Shown here: positions 51,554 through 60,654 of the stretch, in pieces
How positions within the stretch are numbered: position 1 is the stretch's first letter
How the letters are laid out: each line of letters begins with the position of its first letter
Translations under genes and position numbers: made by a program
Notes under the pieces: generated by a model
Told to the model about the DNA's origin: nothing
Database searches by the model: none
What the model saw: the letters and a program-made list of their open reading frames with translations, nothing else
Assembly (NCBI RefSeq): GCF_014203895.1
Contig: NZ_JACHJY010000001.1
Location: 434,001 to 498,000 of the forward strand
DNA: 64,000 nucleotides
Source: Streptomyces nymphaeiformis
GTDB lineage: Bacteria; Actinomycetota; Actinomycetes; Streptomycetales; Streptomycetaceae
Reading direction: 5' to 3'

Positions 51554-54427
51554 ATGACCGAGATCACGACGGCCGCCGAGACGGCGGCCCCTCATCGCTA
51601 CACGGCGGCCATGGCCGCCGACATCGAGGCACGCTGGCAGGACTTCTGGGACGCCGAGGGCACCTACGAGGCGCCGAACCCCACCGGTGACCTGGCGGGC
51701 GACCCCGCGGTCGCCGCCCTGCCCAAGAAGTTCATCATGGACATGTTCCCGTACCCCTCGGGTGCGGGCCTGCACGTCGGCCACCCGCTGGGCTACATCG
51801 CCACGGACGTCTTCGCCCGCCACGCGCGCATGACCGGCCACAACGTGCTGCACACCCTGGGCTTCGACGCCTTCGGCCTGCCGGCCGAGCAGTACGCCGT
51901 GCAGACCGGCACGCACCCGCGTGTGTCCACCGAGGCCAACATGGAGAACATGAAGGTCCAGCTGCGCCGGCTGGGCCTGGGCCACGACAAGCGCCGGTCG
52001 TTCGCCACGATCGACCCGGAGTACTACAAGTGGACCCAGTGGATCTTCCTGCAGATCTTCAACTCCTGGTACGACGACGAGGCCAAGAAGGCCCGGCCGA
52101 TCGCCGAGCTGATCGAGCAGTTCGAGAACGGCACCCGTGAGGTCCCCGGCACGCGCGCGTGGAGCGAGCTGACCGCCGTCGAGCGCTCCGAGGTCCTGGG
52201 CGAGTACCGCCTGGCGTACGCCTCCGACGCGCCGGTCAACTGGTGCCCCGGCCTGGGCACCGTCCTGGCCAACGAGGAGGTCACCGCCGACGGCCGCTCC
52301 GAGCGCGGCAACTTCCCGGTCTTCAAGGCCAAGCTGCGCCAGTGGAACATGCGGATCACCGCCTACGCGGACCGCCTGCTGGACGACCTGGACGCGCTGG
52401 ACTGGCCCGAGGCCATCAAGCTGCAGCAGCGGAACTGGATCGGCCGCTCCGAGGGCGCCCGCGTCGACTTCCAGGTCGGCGACACCGGTGCCATCACGGT
52501 CTTCACCACCCGCCAGGACACCCTGTTCGGCGCCACCTACATGGTCCTGGCGCCCGAGCACGACCTGGTCGAGAAGATCGTCCCGGCCACCTGGCCCGAG
52601 GGCACCCACGAGGTGTGGACCGGCGGTCACGCCACCCCCTCCGAGGCCGTCGACGCCTACCGCAAGCAGGCCGCCTCGAAGTCCGACGTCGAGCGCCAGG
52701 CCGAGGCCAAGGACAAGACCGGCGTCTTCACCGGCGCGTACGCGACCAACCCGGTCAGCGGCGCCAAGGTCCCGGTCTTCATCGCCGACTACGTCCTGAT
52801 GGGCTACGGCACCGGCGCGATCATGGCCGTCCCGGCGCACGACAGCCGCGACTTCGCCTTCGCGCGCGCCTTCGAGCTGCCGATGCGCTGCGTCGTGGAG
52901 CCGAGCGACGACCGCGGCACCGACCCGTCGACCTGGGACGACGCCTTCTCCTCGTACGAGGCGAAGCTGGTGAACTCGGCCAACGACGAGATCTCCCTGG
53001 ACGGCCTGGGCGTCGTCGACGCCAAGGCGAAGATCACCACCTGGCTGTCCGACCGCGGCATCGGCGAGGGCACCGTCAACTTCCGTCTGCGCGACTGGCT
53101 GTTCAGCCGCCAGCGGTACTGGGGCGAGCCCTTCCCGATCGTCTACGACGAGGACGGCGTCGCCCACTCGCTGCCCGAGTCGATGCTGCCCCTGGAGCTG
53201 CCGGAGGTCGAGGACTACTCGCCGCGCACCTTCGACCCCGACGACGCGGACACCCAGCCGGAGACCCCGCTGTCCCGCAACGAGGACTGGGTCAACGTCA
53301 CCCTGGACCTGGGCGACGGCTCCGGCCCGCGCCGCTACCGGCGCGAGACCAACACCATGCCCAACTGGGCCGGCTCCTGCTGGTACGAGCTGCGCTACCT
53401 GGACCCGCACAACTCCGAGAAGCTGGTCGACCCCGCCGTCGAGCAGTACTGGATGGGTCCCCGCGAGGGCATGCCGACCGGTGGCGTCGACCTGTACGTC
53501 GGCGGTGCCGAGCACGCCGTGCTGCACCTGCTGTACGCGCGCTTCTGGTCGAAGATGCTGTTCGACCTGGGCCACATCTCCTCGGCCGAGCCGTTCCACA
53601 AGCTGTACAACCAGGGCATGATCCAGGCCTTCGTCTACCGGGACGCGCGCGGGATCGCCGTGCCGGCCGCCGAGGTCGAGGAGCGGGACGGCGCGTTCTA
53701 CTACCAGGGCGAGAAGGTCAGCCGCGTCCTGGGCAAGATGGGCAAGTCCCTGAAGAACGCGGTCACGCCGGACGAGATCTGCTCCGAGTACGGCGCCGAC
53801 ACCCTGCGCCTGTACGAGATGGCGATGGGCCCCCTGGACGTGTCGCGCCCCTGGGACACGCGCGCGGTGGTCGGCCAGTACCGGCTGCTGCAGCGGCTGT
53901 GGCGCAACATCGTCGACGAGGCGACCGGCGAGGTCACCGTCGTCGACACCGCGCCCGACGAGGACACGCTGCGTGCCCTGCACAAGGCGATCGACGGCGT
54001 CGCGCAGGACATGGCCGCGATGCGCTTCAACACCGCCATCGCCAAGATCACCGAGCTGAACAACCACCTGACCAAGTCCGGTGGCGCGATCTCCCGGCCG
54101 GTCGCCGAGCAGCTGGTGCTGCTGGTCGCCCCGCTGGCCCCGCACATCGCCGAGGAGCTGTGGCGCAAGCTGGGCCACACCGCCTCGGTCGTCCACCAGG
54201 ACTTTCCGGTCGCCGACCCGGCGTACGTCGTCGACGAGACCGTGACCTGCGTCGTGCAGATCAAGGGCAAGGTCAAGGCCCGCCTGGAGGTCTCCCCGTC
54301 GATCACCGACGCGGAGCTGGAGACGCTGGCGCTGGCCGACCCGCACGTGGTCGCGGCGCTGGGCGGCGCGGAGATCCGCAAGGTGATCGTGCGCGCGCCG
54401 AAGCTGGTGAACATCGTCGCCGGTTAG
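51554..54427 (+). CDS. leuS: leucyl-tRNA synthetase
   Basis: LeuS charges tRNA-Leu. The 957-residue class I enzyme has [16 protein letters not shown] (HIGH motif), an editing domain with the [15 protein letters not shown] signature, and KMGKS in place of KMSKS ([14 protein letters not shown]). The start follows AAGG and comes after the attenuator. Codon use is odd: all 75 leucine codons I traced are CTG, with no CTC, CTT, CTA, TTG or TTA, whereas adjacent genes use CTC freely. No sign of transfer otherwise. Confidence 0.97.
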   Translation: MTEITTAAETAAPHRYTAAMAADIEARWQDFWDAEGTYEAPNPTGDLAGDPAVAALPKKFIMDMFPYPSGAGLHVGHPLGYIATDVFARHARMTGHNVLHTLGFDAFGLPAEQYAVQTGTHPRVSTEANMENMKVQLRRLGLGHDKRRSFATIDPEYYKWTQWIFLQIFNSWYDDEAKKARPIAELIEQFENGTREVPGTRAWSELTAVERSEVLGEYRLAYASDAPVNWCPGLGTVLANEEVTADGRSERGNFPVFKAKLRQWNMRITAYADRLLDDLDALDWPEAIKLQQRNWIGRSEGARVDFQVGDTGAITVFTTRQDTLFGATYMVLAPEHDLVEKIVPATWPEGTHEVWTGGHATPSEAVDAYRKQAASKSDVERQAEAKDKTGVFTGAYATNPVSGAKVPVFIADYVLMGYGTGAIMAVPAHDSRDFAFARAFELPMRCVVEPSDDRGTDPSTWDDAFSSYEAKLVNSANDEISLDGLGVVDAKAKITTWLSDRGIGEGTVNFRLRDWLFSRQRYWGEPFPIVYDEDGVAHSLPESMLPLELPEVEDYSPRTFDPDDADTQPETPLSRNEDWVNVTLDLGDGSGPRRYRRETNTMPNWAGSCWYELRYLDPHNSEKLVDPAVEQYWMGPREGMPTGGVDLYVGGAEHAVLHLLYARFWSKMLFDLGHISSAEPFHKLYNQGMIQAFVYRDARGIAVPAAEVEERDGAFYYQGEKVSRVLGKMGKSLKNAVTPDEICSEYGADTLRLYEMAMGPLDVSRPWDTRAVVGQYRLLQRLWRNIVDEATGEVTVVDTAPDEDTLRALHKAIDGVAQDMAAMRFNTAIAKITELNNHLTKSGGAISRPVAEQLVLLVAPLAPHIAEELWRKLGHTASVVHQDFPVADPAYVVDETVTCVVQIKGKVKARLEVSPSITDAELETLALADPHVVAALGGAEIRKVIVRAPKLVNIVAG

Positions 54428-54450
54428 CGGCACATAGGGGTTTCCCCTAC

Positions 54451-54489
54451 GGGCAGGTTGGGGGTTCCGAAGGAACCCGCGGCCTGCCC
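54451..54489 (+). terminator. terminator after leuS
   Basis: Nested stems GGGCAGG/CCTGCCC and GGGTTCC/GGAACCC with a GAA loop. A smaller hairpin (TAGGGG-TTT-CCCCTA, 54435-54449) precedes it. Confidence 0.75.
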
Positions 54490-54549
54490 GTTCCGTTTAA
54501 CGTGGAAGAACCACAGCCGTGGGAATTCGACGGAGCCGGAGGGGCGCAC

Positions 54550-55248
54550 ATGGAAGCCACGATTATCACGATCATGGCGCTGCTCTTCTTGTCCTTCGTG
54601 GCACTCGGGGTGTTCGTCACCGTGAAGGTCGCGAAGGCCGCCGCGCGCGGGGTCGACCGCACCATCGACCAGGCCCGGCGCACGGTCGAGGAGACCACGC
54701 TGCGGGCCAAGAGCTTCGGCCAGGCCGGGACCGCGGGCGAGCTGGCCCGGTTGCGGCTGTCGCTGCGCACCTCGATGCGCGCCACCCAGGAGGCGCTGCA
54801 GGCGGGCGTCGGCGAGGACGCCTCCCTGAAGGAGTCGCTCGACCTGTTCCACCGGCTCAGCGCCCACGGACTCGAACTGGACGCGGACCTCAAGCGCATG
54901 GAGCGCGAGCCCGACCGGGCCTGGGTGGCCGGCCAGCTGCCCGAGCTCGCCGCGCGGACCGAGCGGATCACGGGCTCGGCCGACGCGCTGCGCCGCGCCG
55001 CCCGGGACCGGGCGGTGAAGTTCGCCGAGGACGACCTGTCGACGCTCAGCGCCCAGATCGACGTCGAGGCCGGTGCCCTGCGCCACTGGACGCGTCCGGA
55101 GGCCACGCAGGGGACGACGCAGCCCGCCGGTCCCGGCCGCGAGACGGCCCCCGGGGCCGGTGGAGAGCGGTCCGCGATCACGGGACCCGATCCCCGGCGC
55201 ACCGCCTACCCGTGGGAGAAGTCGGCCCGCCCGGAGACCACGACCTGA
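54550..55248 (+). CDS. DUF948-like membrane-anchored coiled-coil protein
   Basis: A 232-residue protein with one N-terminal helix (IITIMALLFLSFVALGVFVTV) and a long alpha-helical, coiled-coil-like body (KAAARGVDRTIDQARRTVEE; LHRLSAHGLELDADLKRMERE-type heptads). It ends in a Pro/Gly/Thr-rich tail finishing TAYPWEKSARPETTT. It probably sits on the inner membrane face. GAGGGG precedes the ATG, and TAACGT near 54498 is a candidate -10 box. Function unknown. Confidence 0.75.
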   Translation: MEATIITIMALLFLSFVALGVFVTVKVAKAAARGVDRTIDQARRTVEETTLRAKSFGQAGTAGELARLRLSLRTSMRATQEALQAGVGEDASLKESLDLFHRLSAHGLELDADLKRMEREPDRAWVAGQLPELAARTERITGSADALRRAARDRAVKFAEDDLSTLSAQIDVEAGALRHWTRPEATQGTTQPAGPGRETAPGAGGERSAITGPDPRRTAYPWEKSARPETTT

Positions 55249-55419
55249 CGGCCGCCGGCGAAGCCGGGGCGGGACACGGGTGGGCGTCCCGGGGAGAGGC
55301 CGCGACCGAGGGACGGACAAGCGTCTGGTGAGGGGCCCGGAGTCCCCGGGCCGGCCCTGCGGGGTGCGAGCGGGCGTTCGGTGAGGGGGGCCGGGCTGCC
55401 GTGCGGTGGCCCCGGCGGG

Positions 55420-55425
55420 TAACCT
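55420..55425 (+). promoter_or_regulatory. -10 box of a near-leaderless degV promoter
   Basis: TAACCT ends seven bases before the ATG at 55433, one base off the exact leaderless register. Confidence 0.45.
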
Positions 55426-55432
55426 CCCGCTC

Positions 55433-56278
55433 ATGTCCCGGCATGTCGCGATCGTCACCGATTCCACGGCCTACCTGCCACGCCAGACGAGGGAGCGGCA
55501 CGCCATCACCACGGTCCCGCTGACCGTCGTCATCGGCGACCGCGCCCTCGAGGAGGGCACCGAGATCTCTGCGAAGGCCCTTGCCGAGGCCTTGCAGAAG
55601 CGCCGGTCCGTCACCACCTCGCGGCCGAGCCCCGAGGTCTTCGCCGAGGCCTACCGCGAGGCCGCCGAGGCGGGCGCGAAGGGCGTCGTCTCGCTCCATC
55701 TGTCCGCCGAGGTCTCCGGGACCTACGACGCCGCCGTGCTCGCGGCCAAGGACGCCCCCGTGCCCGTACGGGTGGTGGACACCCGCATGATGGGCATGGC
55801 CCTGGGCTTCTGCGCGCTCGCCGCGGCGGAGGTCGCGGAGGCCGGCGGTTCCCTCGACGAGGCGGTCGCGGCGGCCGAGAAGCGTGCCGCGGGGACCTCC
55901 GCCTACTTCTACGTCGACACCCTGGACTACCTGCGTAGGGGCGGGCGCATCGGGACCGCGCAGGCACTGCTCGGTTCGGCGCTCGCGGTGAAGCCGCTCC
56001 TCGAACTCGACGCCGGGCGGATCGAACTCCGGGAGAAGGTACGGACGGCCTCGAAGGCCATCGCACGCCTGGAGGAGATCGCCGTGGACCGGGCCGGCTC
56101 CGGCTCCGTCGACATCGCCGTGCACCACCTCTCCGCGCCGGAGCGAGCCGCCGCGCTCGCGGACCGGCTCAGGGAGCGCGTCCCGGGAATCGAGGAACTC
56201 CAGGTCAGCGAGGTGGGGGCGGTCATCGGCGCCCACACGGGCCCGGGTCTCCTCGCGGTCGTCGTCTCGCCGCGCTGA
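55433..56278 (+). CDS. DegV family fatty-acid-binding protein
   Basis: DegV/FakB proteins bind a fatty acid for phosphorylation by FakA. The 281-residue protein starts VAIVTDSTAYLPRQ and has SVTTSRPSPEVFAEAYREA, SLHLSAEVSGTYDAA and VDTRMMGMALGF, all in the expected order. The C-terminus ends IGAHTGPGLLAVVV. The ATG at 55433 is preferred over the GTG at 55406 because of the promoter position. It lies immediately before comEA. Confidence 0.93.
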   Translation: MSRHVAIVTDSTAYLPRQTRERHAITTVPLTVVIGDRALEEGTEISAKALAEALQKRRSVTTSRPSPEVFAEAYREAAEAGAKGVVSLHLSAEVSGTYDAAVLAAKDAPVPVRVVDTRMMGMALGFCALAAAEVAEAGGSLDEAVAAAEKRAAGTSAYFYVDTLDYLRRGGRIGTAQALLGSALAVKPLLELDAGRIELREKVRTASKAIARLEEIAVDRAGSGSVDIAVHHLSAPERAAALADRLRERVPGIEELQVSEVGAVIGAHTGPGLLAVVVSPR

Positions 56279-56383
56279 GACAGCCAGGTCCCCTCCGTCC
56301 CCCACACGGGTGACGGGGTTTTGCACAGCGGAGCGTCTGTCCACGGAAGACGACTGCGCTCCGCACGGGCCGTCCGTGATCTC

Positions 56384-56389
56384 TACCGT
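56384..56389 (+). promoter_or_regulatory. -10 box of a near-leaderless comEA promoter
   Basis: TACCGT ends seven bases before the ATG at 56397. Confidence 0.4.
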
Positions 56390-56396
56390 CACGGAC

Positions 56397-57416
56397 ATGA
56401 CTCTTCGTACACGTATCGCGTCGACCACCTCCACGACCTCGGGCAGGGCGGGTGCCCCGACGAGCGGGCCCGGACGGGCGCGCGGGTCGGACGGGCGCAC
56501 CAGGACACGGGCCCGGGTCGGGCGGGCTTCCGCAGTGCCCGGGGCGCCCGGGGGTGCCGTGCGTCGGCGGGGGGACGCACTGTTCCCGAGGGTGACACCA
56601 CCGGTGAGGGTGCCGGTGCCAGTCCCAGTGCCTTCGCCGGGGATCCAGGAGGCGCCGGATGTCCGTGAAGTGCCGGAGGCACCGGAGCGGGGTTCCCCAC
56701 CGGGGGTACGGGCGCGGGTGGCCGCGCTGCTCCGCGACCGGGCCCCGGTGTGGGTGCAGACCAGGTGCGGGCTCGAACCGAGGGCGCTGACCGCGCTGAC
56801 GGTGGTGCTGCTCCTGGCGGCGGGCCTCGCGGGCGGGTACTTCTGGACCGGGCGGCCGGAGCCGGTGCGCGCCCCCGAACTCGTCCGGGCCGCTGCCCCC
56901 ATGCCCGCCGCGCCCGCGACGAAGCCCGAGCCGGGAAAGGCACCGGTGCCGGGGGCCGGGGCTTCCGGGGCGCGGGTCGTCGTCGACATCGGCGGCAAGG
57001 TGCGCAGGCCCGGGGTGCTGACCCTGCCGGCCGGCTCGCGAGTGGCCGATGCCCTGCGGGCGGCGGGTGGCGCGGAGCCCGGCGCGGACCTCACGGGGGT
57101 GAACCGGGCCCGCGTCCTGTTCGACGGCGAGCAGGTCCTGGTCGGCGTGCCGGGGATGCCGGCGGGCGGCGCGGGTCCCGGCGGCGGCTCCGCTCCCGGC
57201 GGCGCTGGGAGCGGTGGCACGGGGGTGCCGTTGAGCCTCAACACGGCCACGGCGGAACAGCTCGACGGCCTGCCCGGTGTGGGACCCGTGCTCGCACAGC
57301 ACATCGTCGACCACCGGACGGAGCACGGCGGCTTCCGGTCGGTCGGGGAGCTGCGGGAGGTCAACGGCATCGGCGAGCGACGGTTCGCCGATCTCGAACC
57401 GCTGGTCCGGCCATGA
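56397..57416 (+). CDS. comEA: ComEA-like DNA-binding protein
   Basis: A 339-residue protein with a long basic, disordered N-terminus (~130 residues), a membrane helix (ALTALTVVLLLAAGLAGGYFW), a SLBB domain (VVDIGGKVRRPGVLTLPAGS) and a C-terminal helix-hairpin-helix pair (LNTATAEQLDGLPGVGPVLA). ComEA binds incoming DNA outside the membrane in competent bacteria; Streptomyces are not known to be naturally competent, so the role here is unclear. It overlaps comEC by four bases (ATGA). Confidence 0.9.
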   Translation: MTLRTRIASTTSTTSGRAGAPTSGPGRARGSDGRTRTRARVGRASAVPGAPGGAVRRRGDALFPRVTPPVRVPVPVPVPSPGIQEAPDVREVPEAPERGSPPGVRARVAALLRDRAPVWVQTRCGLEPRALTALTVVLLLAAGLAGGYFWTGRPEPVRAPELVRAAAPMPAAPATKPEPGKAPVPGAGASGARVVVDIGGKVRRPGVLTLPAGSRVADALRAAGGAEPGADLTGVNRARVLFDGEQVLVGVPGMPAGGAGPGGGSAPGGAGSGGTGVPLSLNTATAEQLDGLPGVGPVLAQHIVDHRTEHGGFRSVGELREVNGIGERRFADLEPLVRP

Positions 57417-59899
57417 AGGACGACGAGGGGCCGGCCGATCTCCGGCTCGTTCCCCTCGCGGCGGCAGTCTGGGCGGCGGCGGCCTGTGCCGTGGGCGTCC
57501 CCGGGTGGTGGACGGTCGCCGGCGTCACGGTGTGCCTGGTGGGGGCCGTGCTTCTGCTGGTGCGGGCGTCGGTCCGGCGGCGGCGCGGCCTGGACGACGG
57601 TTCCGGAGCCGCCGTACCAGGGGCCACACCCGGGTGGCGATTACGGGCGACGGCCTGGGCCGGGGTCCTGCTCTGTGCGGCGACCGGAGCCGCTTCGGCC
57701 GGACTGCACGCGGCGGATCTGCGGCGGGGGCCCGTGCCGGAGCTGGCGCGGGATTACGCGCGGGCGCGGCTTGAGGTGGCCGTGACCTCCGACCCCCGGC
57801 TCACCCGGCCCAAGGTCCGGGGCAACGCGATGGCGCCGGTGTCGATCGTCCTGGACGGCGAGGTGACCCGGGTCGAGCGGTCGGACGGTTCGGTCCACCG
57901 GACCCGGACGCCGGTCCTGCTGATCGTGCCGTCGGGAAAGGGGCGGGAGGAGTGGTTGCGGCTCCTCCCCACCACCCGGCTGCGGGTCGGCGCCCGGCTC
58001 GCGCCGCCGCTGCGACCGGGGGAGCCCTTCGCGGCGGTGGTGAAGGTCGACGGGGCGGGACCACCGCGGATCGTCGGCCCGCCGAGCACCCTGCAACGGA
58101 CGGCAGGCGATCTGCGTGCAGGACTGCGCAGAGCGACCGACAAGCTCGATCCGGACGCGCGGGCTCTGCTGCCGGGACTGGTCGTCGGGGACACCTCCCG
58201 GGTCGGCCCCGATCTGCGGGACGCGTTCGAGGCGACCGATCTCACCCACCTCCTGGCGGTGTCCGGCAGCAATCTGACGATCGTCTTGCTTCTGCTCATC
58301 GGGAGGCCCGGGCGGGCGCACCAGGTGGAGAGGGGCGGGCTCGCGCCGCGGATCGGGTTGTCGCTGCGGGTCACGGCGCTGGCCGGGGGAGGGCTGACGC
58401 TCGCGTTCGTGATCGTCTGCCGGCCGGACCCGAGCGTGCTGCGTGCCGCGGCCTGCGGTCTCGTCGCGCTGCTCGCGATCGGTACGGGACGCAGGAGATC
58501 GCTGATCCCCGCGCTGGCCGCCGTCGTGCTCGTCCTCGTGCTCTACGACCCCTGGCTCGCCCGGAGTTACGGCTTCCTGCTCTCGGTCCTGGCGACCGGG
58601 GCGCTGCTGACGATCGCCCCGCGCTGGAGCGAGGTGCTGCGGCGGCGCCGGGTGCCCGGCCGGCTTGCGGAGGCGCTGGGCGCGGCCCTGGCGGCGCAGG
58701 CGGTATGCGCGCCGGTCGTGGTGGTGTTCGCCGCCCGGGTGAGTCTGGTCGCCGTCCCGGCGAACCTCTTCGCCGAACTCGCGGTGGCGCCGGCGACGGT
58801 GTGCGGGTTCGCCACGCTCGCCCTGGCGGCGGTCTGGATGCCGGCCGCGGAGGGCCTCGCGTGGGGGGCGGGGTGGCCGGCCGGGTGGCTCGCGAAGGTG
58901 GCCCGTACGGGCGCGGCACTGCCGGGGGCCGAGCTGGCCTGGCCCGGCGGCTGGTGGGGCGGGCTCGCGCTGGCGCTGCTCACGGTTCTGCTGGTCCTCG
59001 GGGCGCGGAGGCTGCCGTACCGGGGTGTGGTCGGTGTGATCGTCGCAGGGGTGCTCCTGCTCGTGGTGGTGCGGCCGGCGCCGCTCGTCCGGTGGACGAC
59101 GGGGTGGCCGCCGCCGGGCTGGGTGTTCGCGATGTGCCAGGTGGGGCAGGGGGACGCGACGGTGCTCGCGGCGGGCGGGGACTCCGCCGTCGTGGTGGAC
59201 GCGGGACCCGACCCGGTGCCGGTGGACCGCTGTCTGCGTGAACTCGGGGTGCGGAGGGTGCCGTTGCTGGTACTCACCCACTTCCACGCGGACCATGTGG
59301 CCGGGCTTCCCGGGGTGCTGAGGGGGAGGTCGGTGGGTGCGATCCAGACCACGGGGCTCGAAGAGCCGCCTGCCCAGGCCGCGTTCGTGCGGCGGACCGC
59401 GGCCACTGCCGGGGTGCCGCTGGTCCGCGCGGGGCCGGGGGAGCGGCGGAGGGTCGGGGGCCTGGAGTGGCGGGTTCTCTGGCCGTGGGCCGGTGTCGGA
59501 GGGGTCGCGGTCCCGGAGGCGTCCGACGGCGGGCCGAACGACGCCAGTGTCACGTTGCTCGTCCGTACCGCCGGAGGGCTGAGGCTGCTGCTCCTGGGGG
59601 ACCTCGAACCGCCGGCCCAGCGGGCGCTGGCGCGGTTGCATCCGGGGCTTGGGCCGGTGGACGTGCTGAAGGTCGCCCATCACGGTTCCGCGCACCAGGA
59701 TCCGGGCCTGATGCAGGCGGTGAGGCCGAGGCTCGCGCTGGTGTCGGCGGGCCGCGACAACCCGTACGGGCATCCCTCGCCCCGGACGCTGGAAGCGCTC
59801 CGGGCGGGCGGCGCGCGGGTGCTGCGGACCGATCAGGACGGGGCCGTCGCGGTGGTGGGGGCGGGGGCCGGGCTCGTGGCCGTGCCGGGAGGAGGGTGA
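57413..59899 (+). CDS. comEC: ComEC/Rec2 family DNA-channel protein
   Basis: An 828-residue polytopic protein: N-terminal helices with a DUF4131-type region, a competence domain (THLLAVSGSNLTIVLLLL) and a C-terminal metallo-beta-lactamase-fold domain with THFHADHVAG and VAHHGSAHQD. ComEC forms the channel for single-stranded DNA. Residue 77 is encoded by TTA (57641-57643), so full expression should need the bldA tRNA. It is coupled to comEA. Confidence 0.93.
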   Translation: MKDDEGPADLRLVPLAAAVWAAAACAVGVPGWWTVAGVTVCLVGAVLLLVRASVRRRRGLDDGSGAAVPGATPGWRLRATAWAGVLLCAATGAASAGLHAADLRRGPVPELARDYARARLEVAVTSDPRLTRPKVRGNAMAPVSIVLDGEVTRVERSDGSVHRTRTPVLLIVPSGKGREEWLRLLPTTRLRVGARLAPPLRPGEPFAAVVKVDGAGPPRIVGPPSTLQRTAGDLRAGLRRATDKLDPDARALLPGLVVGDTSRVGPDLRDAFEATDLTHLLAVSGSNLTIVLLLLIGRPGRAHQVERGGLAPRIGLSLRVTALAGGGLTLAFVIVCRPDPSVLRAAACGLVALLAIGTGRRRSLIPALAAVVLVLVLYDPWLARSYGFLLSVLATGALLTIAPRWSEVLRRRRVPGRLAEALGAALAAQAVCAPVVVVFAARVSLVAVPANLFAELAVAPATVCGFATLALAAVWMPAAEGLAWGAGWPAGWLAKVARTGAALPGAELAWPGGWWGGLALALLTVLLVLGARRLPYRGVVGVIVAGVLLLVVVRPAPLVRWTTGWPPPGWVFAMCQVGQGDATVLAAGGDSAVVVDAGPDPVPVDRCLRELGVRRVPLLVLTHFHADHVAGLPGVLRGRSVGAIQTTGLEEPPAQAAFVRRTAATAGVPLVRAGPGERRRVGGLEWRVLWPWAGVGGVAVPEASDGGPNDASVTLLVRTAGGLRLLLLGDLEPPAQRALARLHPGLGPVDVLKVAHHGSAHQDPGLMQAVRPRLALVSAGRDNPYGHPSPRTLEALRAGGARVLRTDQDGAVAVVGAGAGLVAVPGGG

Positions 59900-59960
59900 G
59901 ACGGCCCTGAAAGTGCCGGGAGGAGGGCGAGACGGCCCCGAAAGTGCCGGGAGGAGGAGG
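59882..59960 (+). repeat. 31-bp tandem repeat at the comEC 3' end
   Basis: Units begin at 59882, 59913 and 59944; the first two are complete with two mismatches and the third is partial. The first overlaps the end of comEC, so its coding end is made of repeat. Confidence 0.8.
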
Positions 59961-59979
59961 GTGGAGCTGCCTGGAGTGC

Positions 59980-60023
59980 TTGTAAAGAGATCCTTGTAAA
60001 GGAGTCTTTCTAAAGGTACCTTT
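59980..60023. promoter_or_regulatory. promoter and operator array of the ArsR-like gene
   Basis: TTGTAA at 59994-59999, a 17-bp spacer and TACCTT at 60017-60022 form a promoter in exact leaderless register with the ATG at 60029. The palindrome AAAGGTACCTTT (60012-60023) covers the -10 box, and further TAAAG/CTTT half-sites recur every ~14 bp (59981, 59995, 60011). This looks like an autoregulatory operator. Confidence 0.6.
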
Positions 60024-60028
60024 TCATC

Positions 60029-60649
60029 ATGCCGGAGATCAGCGAACCGCAGTCCGGGGGAGAGTCGCCCCGCAGCATCCGACTCACCGACCCGCGCGCC
60101 CTGCGGGCCTACGCCCATCCGCTGCGGATGTCCCTGGTCGGACTCCTGCGCACCAGTGGGCCCTTCACGGCCACAAGGGCCGCCGAGCTGACCGGCGAAT
60201 CCGTGGCCAGCTGCTCGTACCACCTGCGGATACTCGCCAAGTACGGACTGGTGGAGGAGGCGCCCGGCGGGCGGGGGCGGGAGAAGCCCTGGCGGGCGAC
60301 GGCCCGGTACACCGAGTGGCCGGAGCACAGTGAGGACGCGACGGTCGCCGAGGCGGCCGACGCGCTGAGCGCCGCCGTCGTCGAGCGGTACTTCGAGCGC
60401 GTCACCCGGGCCATGGAGAAGCGGCACCGGCTGCCGGCGGAGTGGCGGGAGGCCGAGCAGTTCGGCGACTCCGTGCTCCACCTCACCGCCGAGGAACTGG
60501 CGGGCCTCGGCGAGCGGATCGACGAGCTCCTCCGGCCCTACGAGGCGCGGGCGACCGACCCGTCCCTCAGGCCCGAGGGCGCCCGGCCCGTCAGCATCCT
60601 GCGGATCGCCTACCTGGACCAGGACATCCCCGACAGCGAAGAGGAGTGA
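60029..60649 (+). CDS. ArsR-like winged-helix regulator
   Basis: A 206-residue regulator. A winged helix at residues ~20-90 includes LRAYAHPLRMSLVGLLR and ESVASCSYHLRILAKYGLVEEAP. The C-terminal ~110 residues form an alpha-helical sensor region rich in Glu. No metal-binding cysteine cluster is visible, so a small-molecule ligand is more likely than a metal. The stop is five bases before the MFS gene. It very probably represses itself and the exporter through the AAAGG/CCTTT sites. Confidence 0.88.
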   Translation: MPEISEPQSGGESPRSIRLTDPRALRAYAHPLRMSLVGLLRTSGPFTATRAAELTGESVASCSYHLRILAKYGLVEEAPGGRGREKPWRATARYTEWPEHSEDATVAEAADALSAAVVERYFERVTRAMEKRHRLPAEWREAEQFGDSVLHLTAEELAGLGERIDELLRPYEARATDPSLRPEGARPVSILRIAYLDQDIPDSEEE

Positions 60650-60654
60650 CCGAG

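Noticed and set aside
51097..51690. Open frame running from tRNA-Ala copy 2 through copy 3 into leuS
   Set aside because: It crosses two tRNA genes and a terminator; the same reading of the tRNA appears at 46872, showing it is an artefact.
51545..54433. 962-codon minus-strand frame opposite leuS
   Set aside because: It is a shadow. leuS motifs are intact on the plus strand and the antisense product resembles no protein family.
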